Assembly: GCA_030428615.1 (NCBI GenBank)
Contig: JAUIDN010000001.1
Coordinates: 412,557 to 476,556 of the forward strand
Reading direction: 5' to 3'
From: Alphaproteobacteria bacterium
GTDB taxonomy: Bacteria > Pseudomonadota > Alphaproteobacteria > Sphingomonadales > Emcibacteraceae
DNA: 64,000 nucleotides
Every line of letters starts with the position of its first letter. Position 1 is the stretch's first letter. This document shows, in pieces, positions 18,333 to 28,711 of the stretch. The notes beneath the pieces are model-generated. The model made no database searches. It saw nothing but the letters and a program-made list of their open reading frames with translations, and had not been told where the DNA came from. The translations under genes were made by a program, and so were the position numbers.

Positions 18333-19453
18333 GGATTGTGAATAATACCACCGGTTGATGGCGTACTGATGCCAGTGGTTCCCGGAAAGGTGATCGGCAG
18401 ATTAAAAATCCGCCTCACCGCCATATAAGCAAATGCCTCCGCTTCGATAAAATCGCCGTTTATCCCTAACAAATCGACCGGCGCCACTTCACCGTCCAGT
18501 GTTTCGCCAAGCATACTCATTATTGTCGGGTTATGAGCACCGCCACCGCATACATACCATTTGTTTACTGGTGCGGGACATTTATCCGCCCCGGCCCTAA
18601 TCGCGGCGACCGTAAATGCACAAAGGGTCGCAGCCCCATCCTCAAGCGACAGACCGTCCGCATCACTGACATCAAAATCATCCCTATCCAACGATTTTGG
18701 TGGAGTTTCAGAAAAATAACGGTTCTCCATCCAACGCTCGACAAGATCACGATGAACGCTACCCTTTGTGGAAATTATGCCATCACGATCAAACGAATAG
18801 TCGCTATATTTACGGATAAAGTCATCCAGCATCGCGTTTCCCGGCCCCGTATCAAACGCGACCATATCACCCGCGCGACTGCTGCCAATCCATGTGATAT
18901 TCGCTACGCCACCGATATTGACGAGTGCAACCGGAAAATCATCTGTATTTTCTTGAATAATTGCGTGATGATATACCGGCACGAGGGGCGCTCCCTGCCC
19001 GCCATGTTCCACGTCGTGGCGACGAAGATCATTTACGACAGGAATATCAAGTTTTTTAGCAAGCTTCGCACCATCACCAATTTGCCAGGTCCACCCTTCG
19101 TCCGGTCCGTGAAGGAGGGTCTGACCATGAAAACCAATAAGATCGATATCCGCTCCGGACAGGTTGTTATGTTCAAGTAACCTGAAAACCGCTTCCGCGT
19201 GCAGATCGGTAAGCAATTCTTCTGTTTGATTGATAAAAAGATCGTCTTTTGTCGGCTTTCCGATCTTTCTGGCGTTCATCAGCGCCTGTTTCAGCTGTGC
19301 CCGTTGTTCATCGCTATAATTCACGTGACAAGGGCTTCCCCAGCGCTTTGCATAGGTTCCGTCAGATTTAATAATTGCCGCATCAATACCGTCCAGTGAT
19401 GTGCCACTCATCAGTCCTATTGCGAGCTTTTCATTTTGATTATCTGCGCTCAA
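18329..19453 (-). CDS. anmK: Anhydro-N-acetylmuramic acid kinase
   Basis: A 374-residue sugar kinase that phosphorylates and opens 1,6-anhydro-MurNAc during peptidoglycan recycling in the cytoplasm. AIGLMSGTSLDGIDAAII is the family's first strand/ATP loop, GFHGQTLLH and FDTGPGNAMLDDF the sugar and ATP sites, and VCGGGAHNPTIM a late nucleotide motif. I set the start at TTG 19453: AAGGA lies 7 bases before it and the protein then has the usual length. ATGs at 19513 and 19540 would add a non-conserved basic tail, and the latter would leave three bases to tyrS. The 90-base gap to tyrS then forms a shared divergent promoter region. Confidence 0.92.
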   Translation of the reverse strand: MSADNQNEKLAIGLMSGTSLDGIDAAIIKSDGTYAKRWGSPCHVNYSDEQRAQLKQALMNARKIGKPTKDDLFINQTEELLTDLHAEAVFRLLEHNNLSGADIDLIGFHGQTLLHGPDEGWTWQIGDGAKLAKKLDIPVVNDLRRHDVEHGGQGAPLVPVYHHAIIQENTDDFPVALVNIGGVANITWIGSSRAGDMVAFDTGPGNAMLDDFIRKYSDYSFDRDGIISTKGSVHRDLVERWMENRYFSETPPKSLDRDDFDVSDADGLSLEDGAATLCAFTVAAIRAGADKCPAPVNKWYVCGGGAHNPTIMSMLGETLDGEVAPVDLLGINGDFIEAEAFAYMAVRRIFNLPITFPGTTGISTPSTGGIIHNP

Positions 19454-19543
19454 AAAATATTCCTTAAATTTCCGTTTTGGTCTTTGGCCAACTTGTGATA
19501 CATCAGCAACCATAATAGTTACGCCTAAATAGATGACCATATT

Positions 19544-20815
19544 ATGACCGATATTCTAGACAATTATAAGCCTAAATCAGAATTTCTTAAAGTGATGCTT
19601 GAGCGGGGTTTCATTCATCAATGCACCGACCCGGAGGCGCTTGACAAGCGGCTGCAATCCGAAATCATTCCTGCCTATATCGGGTTTGACTGCACCGCGA
19701 GCAGTTTACATGTGGGATCACTGGTGCAGATCATGATGTTGCGGCATTTGCAAAAAACCGGGCATAAACCGATTGCCTTAATGGGTGGTGGAACAACCAA
19801 AATTGGTGATCCCAGTGGCAAGGACGAAAGCCGACAAATCCTCACTTATGAAAAAATCAATGAAAATATGGATGGTATCAAATCTGTTTTTGAAAAATAC
19901 CTGACTTTTGGTGAGGCGCCAACCGACGCTATTATGCCAAATAATGCAGACTGGCTTGATGATCTTAAATATATCGAATTACTGCGCACCGTTGGCCCGC
20001 ACTTCACCATCAACCGCATGCTGACATTTGAAAGCGTTAAAATGCGCCTTGACCGGGAAAGTCCCCTGACATTTCTTGAATTCAACTACATGATTTTACA
20101 GGCCTATGATTTTCTTGAACTCCAACGTCGTGAAGGATGCGCCATGCAAATGGGCGGATCGGACCAGTGGGGCAACATCATCAATGGGGTTGAACTCAAC
20201 CGCCGCATGGACCGAAAGGAAGTCTTTGGATTGACCACGCCACTCATTACGCTGGCGAGTGGCGCGAAGATGGGTAAAACAGCAACGGGCGCGATCTGGC
20301 TTAATGAGGACATGTGTTCCAGTTATGATTTCTGGCAATTCTGGCGCAATACGGCAGACGCCGATGTCGGGCGGTTCCTTGCTCTTTTTACCGAACTTCC
20401 AATGGATGAGGTTCGAAAACTTGCAGCACTCGAAGGACAGGAAATTAACGAAGCGAAAAAAATACTCGCTAATGAAGCAACAAGAATGTTGCACGGCGCG
20501 GACGCCGCCGAAAAAGCGGAAGAAACGGCAAAGAAAGCCTTTGAGGACCGTTCCCTTGGTGCTGATCTTCCAACGGTGGAAGTTACGAAATCGAAACTTG
20601 AGGCCGGTATTTTCATCAGCGATTTATATGTTATTGCCGGCCTTGGCGCATCAAAGGGCGAAGTCCGGCGATTGATTAAACAGGGCGGTGCGAAGCTTAA
20701 TGATGAAAAAATCACTGACGGGGAGATGAAAATTTCACTTGATGATCTAAACGATCAAGGCAGTATAAAGCTTTCAGCCGGAAAAAAGCGACATATTTTG
20801 ATACTACCGAAGTAG
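19544..20815 (+). CDS. tyrS: Tyrosyl-tRNA synthetase
   Basis: A 423-residue class I synthetase, full length. [20 protein letters not shown] carries the HIGH-like signature (HVGS), [12 protein letters not shown] the tyrosine/tRNA-CCA region and [10 protein letters not shown] the KMSKS-like loop (KMGKT). The C-terminal S4 domain (about 357-423, [19 protein letters not shown]) binds the tRNA anticodon arm. It charges tRNA-Tyr in the cytoplasm. Next to anmK, a pairing common in alphaproteobacteria. The S66 peptidase gene follows after 24 bases in the same direction. Confidence 0.97.
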   Translation: MTDILDNYKPKSEFLKVMLERGFIHQCTDPEALDKRLQSEIIPAYIGFDCTASSLHVGSLVQIMMLRHLQKTGHKPIALMGGGTTKIGDPSGKDESRQILTYEKINENMDGIKSVFEKYLTFGEAPTDAIMPNNADWLDDLKYIELLRTVGPHFTINRMLTFESVKMRLDRESPLTFLEFNYMILQAYDFLELQRREGCAMQMGGSDQWGNIINGVELNRRMDRKEVFGLTTPLITLASGAKMGKTATGAIWLNEDMCSSYDFWQFWRNTADADVGRFLALFTELPMDEVRKLAALEGQEINEAKKILANEATRMLHGADAAEKAEETAKKAFEDRSLGADLPTVEVTKSKLEAGIFISDLYVIAGLGASKGEVRRLIKQGGAKLNDEKITDGEMKISLDDLNDQGSIKLSAGKKRHILILPK

Positions 20816-20839
20816 TAAAACAGCAGAATAGGGAAAATA

Positions 20840-21889
20840 ATGACAAAAATTGACAGACGCGAACTTTTAACCGCCACTCTCGCCGGCGGTGCAGTAATGG
20901 CGATTGGCGGCACAGCAAACATAGCCACAGCACAAAGTAAGGCAGTGATCAAACCTGAAAGACTTAAAGCAGGTGATACAGTTAAAATAGTTGCGCCAGC
21001 GGGCGTAGAATACCGGAAATTACGCCTTCAGCTATCCATCGAATCAATGGAAGCACTTGGCCTTAAGGTAAAGGTGGCGGAAAACACACTTGGACGTCAT
21101 GGATACTTTCCTGCTGAAGATGAAGTGCGTGCCCAGGAAATCAATGAGGCGTTCGCCGATGAGGAAGTGAAAGCCGTCATCGCCCTTAAAGGTGGTTGGG
21201 GGGCGGCGCGCACGTTGCCTTATCTTAATTATGACATGATAGCGAAGAACCCTAAAATTCTGCTGGGCTACAGTGATATCACATCACTGCTCGTCGCGAT
21301 AAACAAGAATACCGGCCTCATGACATTTCATGGCCCGAACGCCGGAAGCGCATGGGGCCATTTCAGCACCCAAAATGTTAAAGAAATCCTTTTTGATGGT
21401 GTTAGCCAGCACATGGAAAATCCGCAGGATAAAGGTGAATACCTTACCGTGCGCGACAATAGAACGCAGACAATTGTTAAGGGCGCCGCTGAAGGACAAT
21501 TAATCGGTGGTAACCTGACAGTGCTGACAGCCATACAAGGCACACCCTATTTTCCCGATATAAAGGGTAAAATCCTGATGCTGGAAGATATTGGTGAGAA
21601 TATTTACAGGGTGGACCGCATGCTCACGCAACTCGCATTAGGAGGACATCTTAATGACTGCGCAGGTATTGTCTGTGGTGGGTGGACAGATGTGGACAGC
21701 GATGGTGGTTTTGGTGATTTCAGCCTGATGGATATCCTGGAACAACATTTTAAGCGCGCCGGGAAGCCCGCGTTCACAGGGGCCATGTTCGGTCATATTG
21801 ATGATAAACGAACCATGCCAGTGGGCTGTAATGTCAGAATTGATGCTGACAGGGGAACGGTTACGATGTTGGAAAGCGCCGTTTCGTAG
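20840..21889 (+). CDS. Tat-exported LD-carboxypeptidase (S66)
   Basis: A 349-residue S66 serine peptidase of the LdcA type, which trims the terminal D-Ala from muropeptide tetrapeptides in murein recycling. The catalytic Ser is in LLGYSDITSLL, the Glu in LEDIGENIYRVDRML and the His in MFGHIDDK. E. coli LdcA is cytoplasmic; this one has a twin-arginine leader (KIDRRELLTATLAGGAVMAI, cleavage near ATAQ), so it probably works in the periplasm. AGGGA precedes the ATG. Located near anmK, which belongs to the same recycling pathway. Converges with the YhdP-like gene, stops 4 bases apart. Confidence 0.9.
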   Translation: MTKIDRRELLTATLAGGAVMAIGGTANIATAQSKAVIKPERLKAGDTVKIVAPAGVEYRKLRLQLSIESMEALGLKVKVAENTLGRHGYFPAEDEVRAQEINEAFADEEVKAVIALKGGWGAARTLPYLNYDMIAKNPKILLGYSDITSLLVAINKNTGLMTFHGPNAGSAWGHFSTQNVKEILFDGVSQHMENPQDKGEYLTVRDNRTQTIVKGAAEGQLIGGNLTVLTAIQGTPYFPDIKGKILMLEDIGENIYRVDRMLTQLALGGHLNDCAGIVCGGWTDVDSDGGFGDFSLMDILEQHFKRAGKPAFTGAMFGHIDDKRTMPVGCNVRIDADRGTVTMLESAVS

Positions 21890-21893
21890 ATAC

Positions 21894-24800
21894 TCAGTTT
21901 GGCGGCATTGCGCTTTGTGAAACGTCCGCGGCGGCGGCCTGCTCTTCTGCTTGTGTTTCAGCTTCTTCTTCAGCTTCTTCGCGGGCAGTTGGGGTGTTGT
22001 CACCACCGCCGCCAATGGCACCGAATATTTTGCGAAATATTCCCGGCGCCAATGCCATCAGGGGATTAATTTTCACGTCCGGGTCTTCAATTGAGCCCGC
22101 CATATTATAGGTCGCGGCAAACACGCCTTCGCCCTTGCCCCCGGCGAGTATGGTGCCAAGCAGAGGAATATTGCTCAAAAATGAATTGATACCATAAGCG
22201 GGAATAATTGTACCGCCGATCGATATTTCATCAAATTTCTGGTCAATGTACCCGTCCAGCGTCACCCCGAGCGTCGGCCCTTTGGCACTACCGGAAACAA
22301 AGGTGAGTATTTCATCATACTGGGTAAATTCGCTTTCGAAACTTTCGAATGAAAGCCCATTTTTTTCCAGTTCTTCCTGTGCTTTGGCAAATTCCTTTTC
22401 CTTTAAAAGCTCGTTGAACGCTTTCGAATTTGCCACACTGAATTTTTCAGCACTGATCGTCCCGTTTAATGAATATCCTTTTTCAAGCGGTCTCATATCC
22501 GCTTCTATTAATAGCTCTCCCCGATCACCGCTGGTGAAGAAATCAAGAGCCCTCAGTGCCTGACCCGCATCGTTTGTCTGAAGAGTCAGCTTTTGCGGTG
22601 CATCGATGTCTTCTGTACTGGCAATCAAAATAGACAGATTTTTATCTTCCCCCCATTTGCCACCAAAACCAAAATCAATTACTTCATCGGCGACATAGCC
22701 GGTAAGTACCGTCGCTTCCTTCATTTCAACATCATTATACATGGATACATTGGCGACCGAACCCGCTAAATTGAAATCCGGCAGTTCGGTTGCTTCGCCT
22801 TCCACCTTGGGTCCCAAAACAATATCCATGATCGGTACTGCGTTAAACTGATTCCCTTTGATTGACACCTGATAAAGCCGGTTTTCATCGTCCCATTCAA
22901 ATAGCCCGCTAAAATTCTGATCCGGCATTTCAAGGGATTTTATATAAAGCATTGATGTGCGTTCGCCGTCATAGACCAACTGCAATTCGGAATTCATATT
23001 ATCGGAAACAAATTTAACATCATTTACATTGATAATCCCGTCCTGATCAAATTTAAGTGCGAATTCAGCATTGGCGTCATCATCTTTTTCCTTCAGCCAT
23101 CCCAGAGGTTCAAACTGTATCTCTGTATCTTTTAGATCAAAGTGACCCTGGCCGACCTGTAGGCCCGCGCCTTTCCCTTCGAGGGTTAAATATGCGTGCG
23201 CGGGACCTTCGACATATGGAGCGAAGGGCAGACCGAGACGGTCCCAGTCATCATTTTCCACATTGCCTTCGATTATATAGCGTGTTGGGTATTCGCTTTT
23301 CTTTGTGAAATCTTCGGCCCATTCGGCGGCGAATTCGGTGCCATTCAATATGACGTTACCACTTGATGTTATTCCTTCACCATTTACGGAAAGCGCCATT
23401 GTCCCTTCTGTTATTGTCAGTGTATCTGACAGTTTTGGTATGCTGAGATCTTCCACATCTGCCTGAACGTCGAAAACCACATCTTTTATTTTCAGCTCTT
23501 TAATCAGCGGGAAGTCCAATGTAAGCACTGATTGCGCCTTTCCGAGAATGCTGTCAGACTTAATTCCGTAAAGACTGGGATAACCGAGCGGTTTATAATC
23601 GATCACACGCAGTATATCTTCAACCCGGCCATTGATGGGAAGCTCAAAATGGGCAAAGGCCAAGCCCTTTTTGGCAATGTCGTTAAAATGAAGGACGCCA
23701 CCTTCTATACTAACATTTTCCACCTTTCCTCTATCAACATTCAACAGAAAATGATTGAGCCTTAACGTCGCCGATCCTTCAACATCGGTCAGCAATGGCA
23801 TTGGTTTTAAGTAATGGGAACTTGCGTCAATCACCTTGAAATTAAACACAAAACTGTCCACAGGCATCGTTTCAAGTGCCCACATTTCCGGTCGTATATT
23901 GACGTCAATCACGCCATCTGTGATCATTCCGGCTGTTATGTTATTTTCAATCCAGATACGTGCATTTTTTAGAAGTTCTGGTGGCCAGTACACGGCTAAA
24001 TTCATCAGCGGCATATTTGCGACATCCGCTTTTAAAAGCACATCCGGGTTTTCCCTGATACTGCCAATGGTACCTTCGGCGTTTACTTCTGCGCCATCAA
24101 ATTTAAGATAAAAGTCTTCGACCCCTATCGCATCCGTCGCTGATATAAATCGGCCTTTCAGTATCGCTGCATCAATTTTTATCGGGTTATAATATAAATC
24201 GGCCGGGTTAATCAAACCACTTCCGACATCAAATTCAAAATCAAAGACCGGAAGCTCAAATTCCTTATCCAGAGAAAAACCTATAACCCCATCAACCGGA
24301 ATATCAAGTGTAGAAAGGCTGGTTAATCCTTCCACCTCTCCGGCAATATTCTTCGGGATAAAATTTGAAAACCTTAATTCTGTGTCCGCCTTTTCCTGCT
24401 TTATGTCATAAAGAACCGCCATATGAAGCGGGATGTCATTTTCATCTTCAAAATCGACCACCCCTTCCAACAGGAGATTAAGTCCCGGATCCTGTCTTTT
24501 GATATCAAGTATTGCATCTGGTATGTGCCATACATCACCCGAAATTTCATCGGTTATATTAATGTGGGTATTCGCTAGGGTGAGCTGCTGAAGATATCCT
24601 GTGGAGTTCATGGTGCTGGGCGGGGACAAAATCTGCTTTGTAAGGCGTGGTATCAACGCTGAAGAATTATTAAATTCATCAATATAAGCGCGCATGGCCG
24701 CGATAAACGCATCCTGATCAAACGGGGTGTCGCTCCATGTTTCCTTCGGTAACAGAACATCCAATTCCAGACCACTGAATTCCACAAAGGTCGGCGCCAG

Positions 24801-25190
24801 CACACCACGGAATAACGCCGTGGGACTAAATTGCATACCCGCTTGCGGGATTTTTAACGTGAGGGATGTTTCGGGGTTATCAATTTCAATATTGAGAAAC
24901 CTTACTTCAAAACTACTTCGTCTGGTAGGATTATTTTCTGCACTTCGCCATGTAAGGATGCTTCTGTCGAAGATGATGTTCTCGCCAATCCCTTGTTCTA
25001 TAAGAATATTTCTCAGGAAAGGCGAATAACCGTCAAGCTCAACCGGCCCGTTACTGACACGCCAGATAAATAGCACCACCCCGATGGCCAGTAATGCCAT
25101 AAGGGAGAAAAATATTTTAACCGTGTATCTTATTGGTTTGTGCAATATTTGTTTCTCTTTTTTCTTTAACAAATAGTTTATTTGGTTCAA
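21894..25190 (-). CDS. YhdP/AsmA-like envelope protein (DUF3971)
   Basis: A 1098-residue protein with one N-terminal membrane helix (about 27-45) and a very long periplasmic beta-rich region with repeated LxLxG-type strands, ending in an AsmA-like C-terminal domain and an acidic Ala/Glu-rich tail (about 1070-1090). YhdP/TamB/AsmA proteins are proposed to form bridges that carry phospholipids to the outer membrane. The start shown is a TTG; no better ATG is available before the helix. It is divergent from glnE with about 60 bases between. This pairing of a DUF3971 protein with glnE is a recurring alphaproteobacterial arrangement. Confidence 0.82.
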   Translation of the reverse strand: MNQINYLLKKKEKQILHKPIRYTVKIFFSLMALLAIGVVLFIWRVSNGPVELDGYSPFLRNILIEQGIGENIIFDRSILTWRSAENNPTRRSSFEVRFLNIEIDNPETSLTLKIPQAGMQFSPTALFRGVLAPTFVEFSGLELDVLLPKETWSDTPFDQDAFIAAMRAYIDEFNNSSALIPRLTKQILSPPSTMNSTGYLQQLTLANTHINITDEISGDVWHIPDAILDIKRQDPGLNLLLEGVVDFEDENDIPLHMAVLYDIKQEKADTELRFSNFIPKNIAGEVEGLTSLSTLDIPVDGVIGFSLDKEFELPVFDFEFDVGSGLINPADLYYNPIKIDAAILKGRFISATDAIGVEDFYLKFDGAEVNAEGTIGSIRENPDVLLKADVANMPLMNLAVYWPPELLKNARIWIENNITAGMITDGVIDVNIRPEMWALETMPVDSFVFNFKVIDASSHYLKPMPLLTDVEGSATLRLNHFLLNVDRGKVENVSIEGGVLHFNDIAKKGLAFAHFELPINGRVEDILRVIDYKPLGYPSLYGIKSDSILGKAQSVLTLDFPLIKELKIKDVVFDVQADVEDLSIPKLSDTLTITEGTMALSVNGEGITSSGNVILNGTEFAAEWAEDFTKKSEYPTRYIIEGNVENDDWDRLGLPFAPYVEGPAHAYLTLEGKGAGLQVGQGHFDLKDTEIQFEPLGWLKEKDDDANAEFALKFDQDGIINVNDVKFVSDNMNSELQLVYDGERTSMLYIKSLEMPDQNFSGLFEWDDENRLYQVSIKGNQFNAVPIMDIVLGPKVEGEATELPDFNLAGSVANVSMYNDVEMKEATVLTGYVADEVIDFGFGGKWGEDKNLSILIASTEDIDAPQKLTLQTNDAGQALRALDFFTSGDRGELLIEADMRPLEKGYSLNGTISAEKFSVANSKAFNELLKEKEFAKAQEELEKNGLSFESFESEFTQYDEILTFVSGSAKGPTLGVTLDGYIDQKFDEISIGGTIIPAYGINSFLSNIPLLGTILAGGKGEGVFAATYNMAGSIEDPDVKINPLMALAPGIFRKIFGAIGGGGDNTPTAREEAEEEAETQAEEQAAAADVSQSAMPPN

Positions 25191-25252
25191 GTCGATATTG
25201 ATGCTAACTATATAATAAACGTGTCAATAATGTGATTTCGGACCATATTTAA

Positions 25253-28240
25253 ATGAAGCAGATGTCAACCGATACATCAGAAAACAATTCCCATTTCCCT
25301 CTTGTTTCAAATGAATTAATTGCAAATCAGAAACTAGAGGATTTCTGTGCACTATACAACGAAAGTTATCCCGTTGATATTAAAAACATATTTGGACAAG
25401 AAGACAACAGGGAACTATTGCTTGCAATTTTTTCAGATAGTCCTTACCTCACCCGATTGTTGTTTAAATTTCCAGACTTCGCACCGTCACTTTTTCAAAA
25501 GCCCGCCGATGTTATCCTTGAAGAAATATTCGCCGAACTGGAAGACAGCCTGTCCAATTGTTTTAATTTAAACCAGTTTATGTCCGATCTTCGTATCGCG
25601 AAAGCAAAAGTAGCGTTGGTCACCGCCATCGCAGATTTAACGGGCAAATGGGATCTTACGAAAATTACCCGGTCATTAAACGAATTCGCGGAACACGCCC
25701 TGAAAGTATCAGTCAGATGTCTTCTAAACGATGCCGTTGAGAAAGGGGACCTTGATCATACCTATAAGCAGGATATCAGTGAAAATTCAGGGTATGTTGT
25801 CCTCGGCATGGGAAAGCTTGGCGGGTATGAACTTAATTATTCCAGTGATATCGACCTGATTGTTTTATTCGATTTGGACATTGTCAAATATCGCGGCAAA
25901 CGAAGCCCGCAGGATTTATTTATAAAACTTACCCAGAAGCTTGTGAAAATAATGTCCGACAGAACGGCAGATGGTTATGTTTTCAGAACCGATCTGCGCC
26001 TGCGGCCAGACCCCGGCGCGACACCGGTGGCACTTTCGATGGAAGGAGCCGAAATATACTATCAAAGCGTGGGCCTTAACTGGGAAAGAGCGGCGATGAT
26101 CAAAGCTCGTCCGGTTGCAGGCGATATTAAGGCAGGATACAGTTTTCTTGAACGTATAAGGAGCTTTGTCTGGCGAAAACACCTTGATTACGCGGCGATT
26201 GATGATATCCACGCCATCAAAAAACTTATTCATCAACATCACAGCCACACAGATATCATGCTAAGGGGGCATGATGTGAAATTGGGACGTGGCGGTATAC
26301 GCGAGATTGAATTTTTTGCGCAAATTCATCAGCTTATATCCGGTGGTCGAGAACCGTTTCTGAGGATTGCCCCGACCCGACTGGCCCTGAATGCGCTTTG
26401 CGAAAATGGCAAACTGGACAAGGCGGAAAATGACATATTGCAGGAAGCCTATGTCTATCTGAGAACACTTGAACACCGGCTTCAGATGGTCAATGATGAC
26501 CAAACCCATGAAATACCAACCACTGATGAAGAAATTAAAAGAATTACAAAATTCATGGGATATGAGGACCGGGAAGCTTTTGAAGATGACCTGATGAAAC
26601 ATTTAAAAAGTGTTCATGACCTGTTTAACAACCTGCTTCAGGACACAAATCAGACAGAAGAGGATAACAGCCTTTCCTTCCCACTTGACAGGTATCATCC
26701 ACAAACCATTGAGGCGATAGAAAAAGAAGGCTTCAAGGATGCAAAGAAAATCTATGAAATTATTCAGAACTGGCAAATCGGGCGATACCGGGCATGCCGG
26801 ACCGAGCGGGCAAGAACAATATTAAAACAGCTGGTTCCGGATATTCTGAAAGCTTTTGGACATCATGAAAACCCGGATGCCGGCATTGTCAAATTTGATG
26901 ATTTTCTTTCGCGGCTTCCTTCCGGAGTTCAGTTATTCTCGTTTATTAAAGCCCAGCCGTGGTTGCTTGAGCTGTTAGCGCAAATCACCGGCATCGCGCC
27001 ATTTCTGTCAAACCAACTTTCGAGAAATCCGTTACTGCTCGATTCAATGATCAACGCGGACATTTTCAAAAATAATTCAGACCCCGAAAAACTGGAATTG
27101 AGCCTCAATGAGCAATTAAAAACGGCAATTGATTTTCAGGATGTTCTCGACGTAACCCGCAAGTGGACCAACGAAGGGAAATTTCAAGTTGGTCTTCAAA
27201 TTCTGCGCGGCAGCAGCGATGTTATTGAAATTGGCGAGACACTCACATATATCGCGGAAGTTTCATTGAATGCGATACTCAAAAGCGTCAAGGAAGAATT
27301 TGCCAAAAAGCATGGCATCATCGAAAATTCATCACTCTGTATTCTGGCGATGGGAAAGCTGGGGGGGTATGAACTCACCACCACATCCGATATCGATATG
27401 GTTCTGATTTATGATGCGGAAGATATGAGCGCGGTTTCAACCGGTAATAAAAAACTTAGCGTCAATCATTATTACGCGCGACTTTGCCAGAACTTCATCA
27501 ATGGTATTACAGCCCTTACAGGTGAGGGTAAATTATACGAAGTTGATGTACGCTTAAGACCGTCAGGCACGGCCGGTCCCCTTGCCGTTACGATCGAAAG
27601 CTTCAAAGAGTACCAAAAAGGGCGAGCTTGGGTATGGGAGCATATGGCCCTCACCCGCGGTCGGGTTATTTCGGAAAATAACAAGCTAAAAAAACAAGTG
27701 GAACAGGTTATCCACAAAATCCTCAGTTACAAAAAACGCGATCCGGATCATTTGCTAATTGAAGTCGCAAAAATGAGAAAAAGGCTCGCCGATAACTTTA
27801 AGACAGACGATATATGGGCCATAAAATATGTAAGAGGTGGCCTTATCGATATTGAATTTATCTGTCAGTATCTGTTGTTAAGGCATGGCACGCGCCACCC
27901 GGATATTCTGTTCAGAAACACGTTAAAACAAATTCTGAAATTAAAGGAAAAAGGAATTTTATCGACTGAGGACGGCAAAAAACTGTATGACGCGTGTCAT
28001 ACACTTCAGACCATGCAGGCGATGCTGCGCCTTTGTCTGGGATCAACATCAAAAAATGCCGAGCGTTCTTCTGCACTGCTTAATGCACTTTCAGAAAAAA
28101 TTGGCACCGATGTTGAACAGATTGAGCAGCTGATCATGGAAAAGCAGAAATTGGTGCTTGATTTGTATGAAGAAATAATTGAAATTCCCGCTCAGGCATT
28201 GGAACAGAACGAAACAGTACCACCAATTAAGAAAAAATAG
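25253..28240 (+). CDS. glnE: Glutamine synthetase adenylyltransferase/deadenylylase
   Basis: A 995-residue bifunctional regulator of glutamine synthetase, full length. Two nucleotidyltransferase domains are visible: GMGKLGGYELNYSSDIDLIV (about 186-205, deadenylylating) and AMGKLGGYELTTTSDIDMVL (about 700-719, adenylylating), each followed by the PII-responsive helical region; RTDLRLRPDPGATP and EVDVRLRPSGTAGP are the matching second motifs. It switches GlnA off in nitrogen excess under PII control. ATG 25253 or 25262 could start it; neither has a strong ribosome site. bcp follows after 9 bases and DUF455 overlaps bcp, so the three may be cotranscribed. Confidence 0.97.
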   Translation: MKQMSTDTSENNSHFPLVSNELIANQKLEDFCALYNESYPVDIKNIFGQEDNRELLLAIFSDSPYLTRLLFKFPDFAPSLFQKPADVILEEIFAELEDSLSNCFNLNQFMSDLRIAKAKVALVTAIADLTGKWDLTKITRSLNEFAEHALKVSVRCLLNDAVEKGDLDHTYKQDISENSGYVVLGMGKLGGYELNYSSDIDLIVLFDLDIVKYRGKRSPQDLFIKLTQKLVKIMSDRTADGYVFRTDLRLRPDPGATPVALSMEGAEIYYQSVGLNWERAAMIKARPVAGDIKAGYSFLERIRSFVWRKHLDYAAIDDIHAIKKLIHQHHSHTDIMLRGHDVKLGRGGIREIEFFAQIHQLISGGREPFLRIAPTRLALNALCENGKLDKAENDILQEAYVYLRTLEHRLQMVNDDQTHEIPTTDEEIKRITKFMGYEDREAFEDDLMKHLKSVHDLFNNLLQDTNQTEEDNSLSFPLDRYHPQTIEAIEKEGFKDAKKIYEIIQNWQIGRYRACRTERARTILKQLVPDILKAFGHHENPDAGIVKFDDFLSRLPSGVQLFSFIKAQPWLLELLAQITGIAPFLSNQLSRNPLLLDSMINADIFKNNSDPEKLELSLNEQLKTAIDFQDVLDVTRKWTNEGKFQVGLQILRGSSDVIEIGETLTYIAEVSLNAILKSVKEEFAKKHGIIENSSLCILAMGKLGGYELTTTSDIDMVLIYDAEDMSAVSTGNKKLSVNHYYARLCQNFINGITALTGEGKLYEVDVRLRPSGTAGPLAVTIESFKEYQKGRAWVWEHMALTRGRVISENNKLKKQVEQVIHKILSYKKRDPDHLLIEVAKMRKRLADNFKTDDIWAIKYVRGGLIDIEFICQYLLLRHGTRHPDILFRNTLKQILKLKEKGILSTEDGKKLYDACHTLQTMQAMLRLCLGSTSKNAERSSALLNALSEKIGTDVEQIEQLIMEKQKLVLDLYEEIIEIPAQALEQNETVPPIKKK

Positions 28241-28249
28241 GACTTAAGC

Positions 28250-28711
28250 ATGTTACAGGTTGGCCAAAAGGCACCCGATTTTAACCTTCCGGATGAAACC
28301 GGAGCGAATGTTTCACTGGATAGTTTTTCCGGCAAAAATATTGTGCTCTACTTTTATCCGAAGGATAACACCCCTGGCTGCACAAAAGAATCCATTGGGT
28401 TCAGTGAAGCCAAGGAAGAATTTGGAGCTCATGACACAATTATTCTAGGCGCTTCAAAAGACAGCGTGAAAAAACACCAGAATTTCATCAAAAAGCAGAA
28501 TCTTACTGTCAAGCTGCTCGTCGATGAAGAGGGAACGTTATGCAATGATTATACCGTCTGGGTGAAGAAAAAGCTGTATGGGCGCGAATATATGGGTATT
28601 GAACGCGCAACATTTTTGATTGGCAAGGACCGCATCATCAAAAACATATGGCGCAACGTGAAGGTAAATGGACACGTTCAGGAAGTCCTGGAAACCGTTA
28701 AAAACCTGTAA
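28250..28711 (+). CDS. bcp: Thioredoxin-dependent peroxiredoxin (BCP/PrxQ)
   Basis: A 153-residue peroxiredoxin that reduces hydroperoxides with thioredoxin. YFYPKDNTPGCTKES holds the peroxidatic Cys44. The second cysteine five residues on, used as resolving residue in E. coli BCP, is replaced by Ile; the only other Cys is Cys98 in GTLCNDY, so the resolving mechanism is different (another thiol partner, or Cys98). The stop TAA overlaps the ATG of the next gene by one base (TAATG). It follows glnE by 9 bases. Confidence 0.93.
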   Translation: MLQVGQKAPDFNLPDETGANVSLDSFSGKNIVLYFYPKDNTPGCTKESIGFSEAKEEFGAHDTIILGASKDSVKKHQNFIKKQNLTVKLLVDEEGTLCNDYTVWVKKKLYGREYMGIERATFLIGKDRIIKNIWRNVKVNGHVQEVLETVKNL

